From assembly GCA_017654735.1 (NCBI GenBank), contig JADPYG010000088.1, forward strand, positions 682,001 to 746,000: DNA of 64,000 nucleotides, in the 5' to 3' direction. Positions within the stretch are counted from its first letter, which is position 1, and every line of letters begins with the position of its first letter. Below the pieces are notes generated by a model. It was not told the origin of the DNA. It searched no databases and saw only the letters and a program-made list of their open reading frames with translations. Below are positions 58,536-64,000 of the stretch, piece by piece. A program made the position numbers and the translations under genes. Origin of the DNA: Vishniacozyma victoriae. Its lineage: Eukaryota; Basidiomycota; Tremellomycetes; Tremellales; Bulleribasidiaceae.

Positions 58536-61500
58536 ATGATTACCATGGATCGCCCTACGGTCTTAGAAGAGGGACATCATGTCGATCCTCTCCGCGCGCC
58601 ATTAGTTCCGCACCGATCAAAGCTACCTAATTACCTGTATATATTCAGTTTCGCCCCGCCAGTCCCACCCATCAGCCGTCCGAAAGAATTTTTCGATCAC
58701 CCTATCGTCCTCTATGTTATCGGGACAATAGCCGCCGCGGCGTCCGGTGTCGGTCTGCCCGCTTTCGATATCGTTACTGGAATCTGGACGGATGGGATTA
58801 CAGCAGACAATGCTTCCTATTTAGATATCACTGGAGCTGGATCGCAGGCTGGATGGATCATGACTGTTGTCGGAGTTGCATTCTTTGCGACCTTTGGTAT
58901 CTTCCTATACTGTTGCAAGTTTCGTCAATGAATGACTGAGAGATCAATGGCTAACTGGCAGTCACTGTTGCTGCTACGAAAATGTCGAACATGCTTCGAG
59001 AGCAGTACCTGTCTTCCATTGTTGTTCAAGATCAGGCCTTCTTTGACCGTATCGGTCCCGGAGAAATCGTCACGAGGGCTAGTAAGGATATCGATTCCCT
59101 CAGGACAGGTTTGGGAGAAAGGCTAGGATACCTGATTTGGTCTTTCAGTAGTATCGTTGCTGTAAGTGCTTCTACTGTCATATCTGGACCAAGTACTGAT
59201 GGATCAGGCCTTCGTATCCGCGTTCGTCCACGCTCCCAAACTTGCAGGGGTCTTGTTCGCCCTGATACCCTTCACGATGGTCATGTTCACTGCGCTTGGA
59301 TACTGGTCCGAATCCGTCGCAGTCACCAAAGGTCCCATGGACGGCAAGACATCCTCTTTCATCGAGCAAATTCTGTCTTCAGTCAGAATCGTCCAGTCGT
59401 TCGACATGGCGCCAAAGCTGCTTCGGAAGCTACAGACTGGCATGTTGGGCCCACTGAAAAAGCTGTCGACAAAGACTTCTGCTACGAGGGCACTTGAACA
59501 GGCTGCTGCTTATGGTGCTGGCTTCTTAGTCTACTCGCTCAGTTTCTGGTATGGTGGTATCTCGGTTCAAGGGGGATTGTCCGTTGGAAACTTCTTGACT
59601 GTGAGTTCCTCTTTGTAGTTGGAGTCATTTGCTAATGTCTCAGACCTTTTACAATTTCGTCAACCTGTTCTTCGTCTTTGCATCAGTGGTCCCTCACTTC
59701 ATCGCTACCACCACTGCCATCCAGAACCTGGCTGGACTCCGACTTCAGATCGAAAGACAGCCTCCAATCGACATTCGTGACCAATCTGGTCTGCGACTCG
59801 CCGACAATGGCGAATGGCAACCTTCATTCGAGCTTGACAACGTCACTTTCGCATACCCTTCCCGACCCGCCCACAAAGCTTTGAATCGAGTATCAGTCCA
59901 TATCGAACCAGCCAAATTCACCGCATTTGTCGGACCCAGTGGAAGTGGTAAATCAACCCTGGCGGCGCTGCTTATGCGACTATATGACCCATTGACAGCT
60001 ACCAAGATTTCCGAGACCGATCAAAAGATCATGAAAGCCCTGGAAGAGGGCGAGAAGAAGGAGAAAAAGGGAGGATTCAAGAAGATTGCCGACGAGGAGA
60101 AGGACAAGAACTTCGATGAGGTGGTTGATGGGAGTGGGATTGTCCGATTTGCTTCCCAGGATGTTACTTCGCTCAACCTCTCTTGGCTTCGACACCAGGT
60201 TGCTGTTGTCCAGCAGAACCCGCAATTGGTATCCGGATCGGTGTTCGATAACGTCGCAATCGGTCTGACCGGAACCGAGCTTGAATACAGGGCCGATATT
60301 GAAGGCGCTTCCGACGCGTCTGCCGAAACAAAAGCTCGACTCGACAAAGTCACCACACTGGTCATCGAGGCTCTTAAAAAGGCGCAAGCTTGGGACTTTG
60401 TCCAGGAACTACCCGACGGTCTCAAGACCGAAGTGGCAGGTGGAAGGACTGGTGTCTTGTCTGGTGGTCAGGTCCAGCGTGTCGCCTTGGCTCGAGCACT
60501 CGTTCGAGAACCTCGTTGTTTACTACTGGATGAGGCGACTTCTGCCGTCTCGGCCGATACCGAACTCAAGATCCAAGAGTCACTCCTGGAAGAGCAGAAG
60601 CGTCGAGGAATGACCCTCATTGTCATTGCGCATCGATTGTCCACTATCGTTTCCGCCGACAACATTGTCGTCATGACTAACGGTTCGATTGCGCATAGTG
60701 GTACCTACGAGGAACTTCTCGACCCAAGTTGCCCCGATCAGACATTCCGTAACATGGCCTTAGCCATTCCTCAGACGAATCCAGCATCCCGCTCCGCTTC
60801 CTCCCTTACGCTCAACCTCGCTGCTCAACAACTACAAACTTCAAACGAAAAAGCAATGGCTCAAGCTGTTGACGATAGCGATATTCCCCCACCCATGAAA
60901 TCTGTCAAACAAGCATTCAAGAACGTCAAATTCCTGTTGACAGTCGGTATTGTTCTTGGTCTCGGTGTGGGTGCTGCGTTCGTCATTGCCGCTTGGCTTC
61001 ATGGACGAGCAGTCGCCGCTCTCAACAATCCCGATTTATCGGCGATGCGGACTCAGGTCGATCGATGGGCTCTATGGTTCCTGGTCCTGGCTATCGTGGC
61101 CTTTGCCCTGGACTCGATACACGTATTTGGCTTGGAGGCATCAGGAGAATCGATAGTCTCGCAATTCCGGTTCGAGGCAGTTCGCCACCTGGTCAAGCAG
61201 GATATCGCTTACTTTGAACAAAAAGCTACTGGATTCGGGAACCTCACTGCGCAAGCCACGTACCATCCCTCCAATATTGGAAACGTCGTGGTGAGTTGAG
61301 TCTGCAGACAGGTAGATGGAGATGAGCTGACATCCAGGGTGTTGTCCTCGCTCAATTCATTTCTTCCGGCGCCAATTTAATCGCCACCACCATCATGGCT
61401 TTCGTGTTAACTTGGCGATTGGCTGTCATTGTCCTACCAGCACTGTTCATGACGCTCCTACTGGGTTACGCCAACTTCCGATTCCTGACCGTCTTCGAAG

Positions 61501-62957
61501 ACCACTTGACAGCTGAACGGGATAAGCAAGCCAACTTTGTCGCCGAATCGGCGAATTCGATTCAATTGAATGCCTCACTCACCCGAGAGGCAGAGGTGGT
61601 CAGGCAGTTCAAGTTGAACTATACATCGCGACCTTTCAAGAGAGGTGTCCTATGCGCCTCCAGTTTCACCCTCGGTGGTACACAGGCAATGGTACAGTTG
61701 TTCGGTGCCTTGATCTTCTATTGGGGAGCTCTCAATGTGGCTCGGCGAGCCGTCGTACGTTTTGATCAGTCACTACTTGCGCTTTACTGATGTGATAGGA
61801 ACTCGCGGACCTGTTCACGATCATTGAATGTGTCGTTATCGCTATCTACATCGGGGCCAAGATTCTCACTTACTCGGGTGACTTTACTCGAATGTTCATG
61901 TCGCTCAAAGCAATTCAGGTATGTTAGATGGGTATGACCTTGACAAAGCTGACATTCAGGGCTGGATGGACCGTGTGCCCGAGATCGACTCTTTGATCGA
62001 AGAGAAGGGTACAGAGGTTGCAGCGCTTGAAAAGGAATCGGATGGTATTACACTGTATGTTTAAATTTGCGGACGGCTGAATGAAGCTGACATGCAGTCA
62101 CAACGTCGAGCTCCGATACCCTTCCAGACCCGGTGTCTTGTCCCTCGCAGGTGTCAGTATCCACATGGAACGAGGCAAGTCATATGCCTTTTGCGGAACT
62201 AGTGGTGCCGGAAAATCAAGTATCCTCGCAGTCCTTCAACGATTCTACAATATCACCTCGGGAAGTATCACACTTGATGGTAAGGATATCAGAGCGATGG
62301 ATGTGAAAGAGTACAGGAATATGATGGGCTATGTCAGTCAAGAACCCGTCTTGTTCGAAGAAACCATCAGGTGGAATTTACTGGTATGTCCCAATCTGCA
62401 CCTGCGAGAAAATCGATGCTGACCGGTCAGGCTGGAGCAATCAACCCCGACACAATCACTCAAGCGGACATGGAATATGCTTGCGAACAGGCGAGGATCC
62501 TCGACTTTATCAAGTCCCTTCCTGAAGGGTTCGAGACCGATATCGGGCTAAAAGGAGGCCAGCTCTCCGGCGGTCAGCGTCAACGAATCTGTATCGCTAG
62601 AGCATTGCTACGTAAACCTAGGATCTTACTACTTGATGGTAAGTCTACTCCTCTCATGTCCTCGTCCAGTGCTGACGCGTCGCAGAAGCCACCAGTGCTC
62701 TTGATGGAGAATCGGAGGCACACGTGCAACAAGCACTCGACAACGCCTCAAAGGGACGGTGTGTCTCGTCTTCTTCTTTCCCAAACACACCGCTGACATC
62801 CAGACTGACCATCACCGTCGGACATCGTCTGTCATCCATCAAGGGCGCCGACGTGATTTTCGTAATGGATCAAGGACAGGTCGTCGACCAGGGCAGGCAT
62901 GAAGAGCTGCTGGAAAGGAAGGGTAAATATTTCGAATTGGTTCAGGCTCAATTGTAA
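58536..62957 (+). CDS. full-size ABCB transporter (Ste6/Mdr1 type)
   Basis: ATP-driven exporter with the order TMD1-NBD1-TMD2-NBD2, near 1,300 residues. The start MITMDRPTVLEEG is at 58536 (MDRP at 58545 is possible). NBD1 has Walker A GPSGSGKST, Q loop VVQQNP, signature VLSGGQVQR, Walker B CLLLDEATSAVS and switch His AHRLST. Between Walker A and the Q loop sits a Lys/Glu-rich insert (EEGEKKEKKGGFKKIADEEK). NBD2 has GTSGAGKSS, YVSQEP, LSGGQRQR, ILLLDE over an intron to ATSALDGES, and VGHRLSS. Both sites look competent, though the NBD1 D-loop is SAVS instead of SALD. The closest known roles are a-type pheromone export (Ste6) or drug efflux; sequence alone cannot decide. The gene has about eight introns, and long exons in the NBDs. 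Confidence 0.92.
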
Positions 62958-63169
62958 TTCTCGGCCACATTTCTCTGGGCTATACATATACACATCTCAT
63001 AGACTTGTACAATAGACAACAAGACACAGCTCACGATTGCTATGCATGACATCTCAGCAAGTTAGCAACAAAGTGTGTTTTGGAGTCTCCAATTTACCTC
63101 CACTTTTGGCTATCATCACCGACCCACTCTGTCAATCAATTGATATCTATCCTTTCGACTTGTAGCACC

Positions 63170-64000
63170 ATGCCGTCCTCCTTACCGCCCTACCTCACCT
63201 CTGGGGCTTCTTCAAGGTCGCATCATGCTTTGCTGGTCAAACTCCACGAGGCTAAATCCGATCAGGAGGAGGATGAGATATTGGAAAAGGAGATCATGAG
63301 GCAGAAGGAGTTGATGGGTGTCAAGGGACAGAGCACGGTATGCTGTACTTCTCATTCAAAGAGGAAAGTCCACTGAGACTTCAGTCAAGAGTCTCAGAGA
63401 GTCTCATAGTTCTGTTACACATAGCGATGTTGCGACATGATACAACAACCGATATCGATTTTGGGTTGGTACATGCTCTTCACCTCGCAGAGAGCGGGCG
63501 AACAATACAGGAGAAACGTATAGGTCAGTCTCTTTTATTCAAGATTCTCGCTCTAAGCTTATATCGATAGGATATTTGTTCCTTCAAGAACGCTTGAGGC
63601 CAGGACACGAGCTGTCATTGATGCTCATCAACACAATCCGAAAGGTAGCTCAGCTCTCCAACTACCGCTAACTGGCAGGATCTGAGCTCGGCCTCTCCCT
63701 CACATATACTTCTAGCGCTCCATACCATCGTGAAGATCCCTTCTGGAGATCTGGCTCCGGCCGTGACCCCTCTCCTTACCTCGAAAGCGTTGCTGAAGCA
63801 TAAATTGTAAGTTAATCCGACTGGAGCACGAAATGCAACTAAAGCTCAGGCCTGCGATACGACAACGAACCATCCAAGGAATATGTGCTCTGCATATCAT
63901 TTCGGCAGAAGGTGCATTTCCGCTATCGATGTCCAAACTAGTCAGGATGTCTTCTTCTGAAGAGGATGATTCAGTCTTAGCGGCCATTATAGAGACTATC
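63170..64000 (+). CDS. adaptin large chain, AP-4 epsilon-like, 3' end outside window
   Basis: Large subunit of a coat adaptor complex. The start MPSSLPPYLTSGASSRS is at 63170, followed by KSDQEEDEILEKEIMRQKEL, the conserved start of the adaptin trunk. Introns at about 63339-63385 and 63522-63570 lead to SRVSESLIVLLHIAMLRHDT, DFGLVHALHLAESGRTIQEK, then RIGYLFLQERLRPGHELSLM and LINTIRKDL, the hallmark GYL...LINT-KDL adaptin motif. Further helices (ILLALHTIVKIPSGDLAPAV, RTIQGICALHII) continue to the window edge. The short N-terminus and the KSxxEExxI block are closer to AP-4 epsilon than to AP-1 gamma as I recall them. The exact class needs the missing part. Confidence 0.82.

Noticed and set aside
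58536..62957. Ste6-like gene as evidence of a mating-type locus.
   Set aside because: No pheromone, pheromone receptor, homeodomain or other MAT genes lie in the window, and the Ste6 versus Mdr1 identity is itself open.
1..64000. tRNA, rRNA, CRISPR, transposon or viral insert.
   Set aside because: Reading both strands for B-box (GGTTCGANTCC), terminal repeats and reverse transcriptase or integrase motifs gave nothing; a tRNA scan would settle the RNA part.

Overview
The window comes from a basidiomycete fungus, most likely a tremellomycete yeast of the Cryptococcus/Kwoniella kind. Nearly every gene is split by many introns of about 40-60 nt, with GT(A/G)AG(T) donors, GCTGAC/GCTAAC-like branch sites and CAG/TAG acceptors. 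Genes are tightly packed on both strands, and the encoded proteins are fungal housekeeping types. No CRISPR array, insertion sequence, retroelement or tRNA was seen. The species call is inference from gene structure and protein style.

Layout, left to right. 1-1801 (+): 3' part of Pol III subunit RPC34. 2179-4212 (-): vacuolar carboxypeptidase. 5822-8212 (+): CCCH zinc-finger protein. 9016-10669 (-): glycerophosphodiester phosphodiesterase. 12059-12773 (-): ribosomal protein RPS15. 13622-15660 (-) and 15892-18489 (+): divergent DPB2 and NOT3. 18676-20906 (-) and 21181-22756 (+): divergent UBP8 and ASK1. 22905-24876 (-): GPI-anchored arylsulfotransferase-like protein. 25860-28502 (+): malic enzyme. 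28611-30616 (-): conserved protein of unknown function. 30960-32091 (-): frameshifted ribonuclease III. 32412-34626 (-): MFS transporter. 35221-39206 (-) and 39380-40643 (+): divergent RPA135 and a GT17 glycosyltransferase. 41010-42667 (+): oxysterol-binding protein. 42932-44339 (+): F-box protein. 44482-47082 (-): transcription factor with two zinc clusters, divergent from Yippee (47313-47871, +). 48029-53600 (+): ER ubiquitin ligase Doa10/Ssm4. 53669-54201 (-): small secreted cysteine-rich protein split over short exons. 54952-55809 (-) and 56041-57650 (+): divergent SDE2 and a DNAJB12-type J-protein. 58536-62957 (+): full-length ABCB exporter. 63170 to the right edge (+): adaptin large chain resembling AP-4 epsilon.

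The genes do not form a pathway cluster. They cover transcription (RPC34, RPA135, NOT3, UBP8 of SAGA, zinc-cluster factor), genome maintenance (DPB2, ASK1, SDE2), ER quality control (Doa10, J-protein), lipid handling (OSBP, GDPD) and transport. The most notable observations are an 11-bp tandem duplication that breaks a ribonuclease III gene between its catalytic and dsRNA-binding parts, a 9-nt coding micro-exon in the malic enzyme gene, the secreted PAN/apple-like gene, the double zinc-cluster regulator, and a tristetraprolin-type protein with only one finger. All splice models were made by eye and joined by reading frame and family similarity; exact exon ends are inferences.
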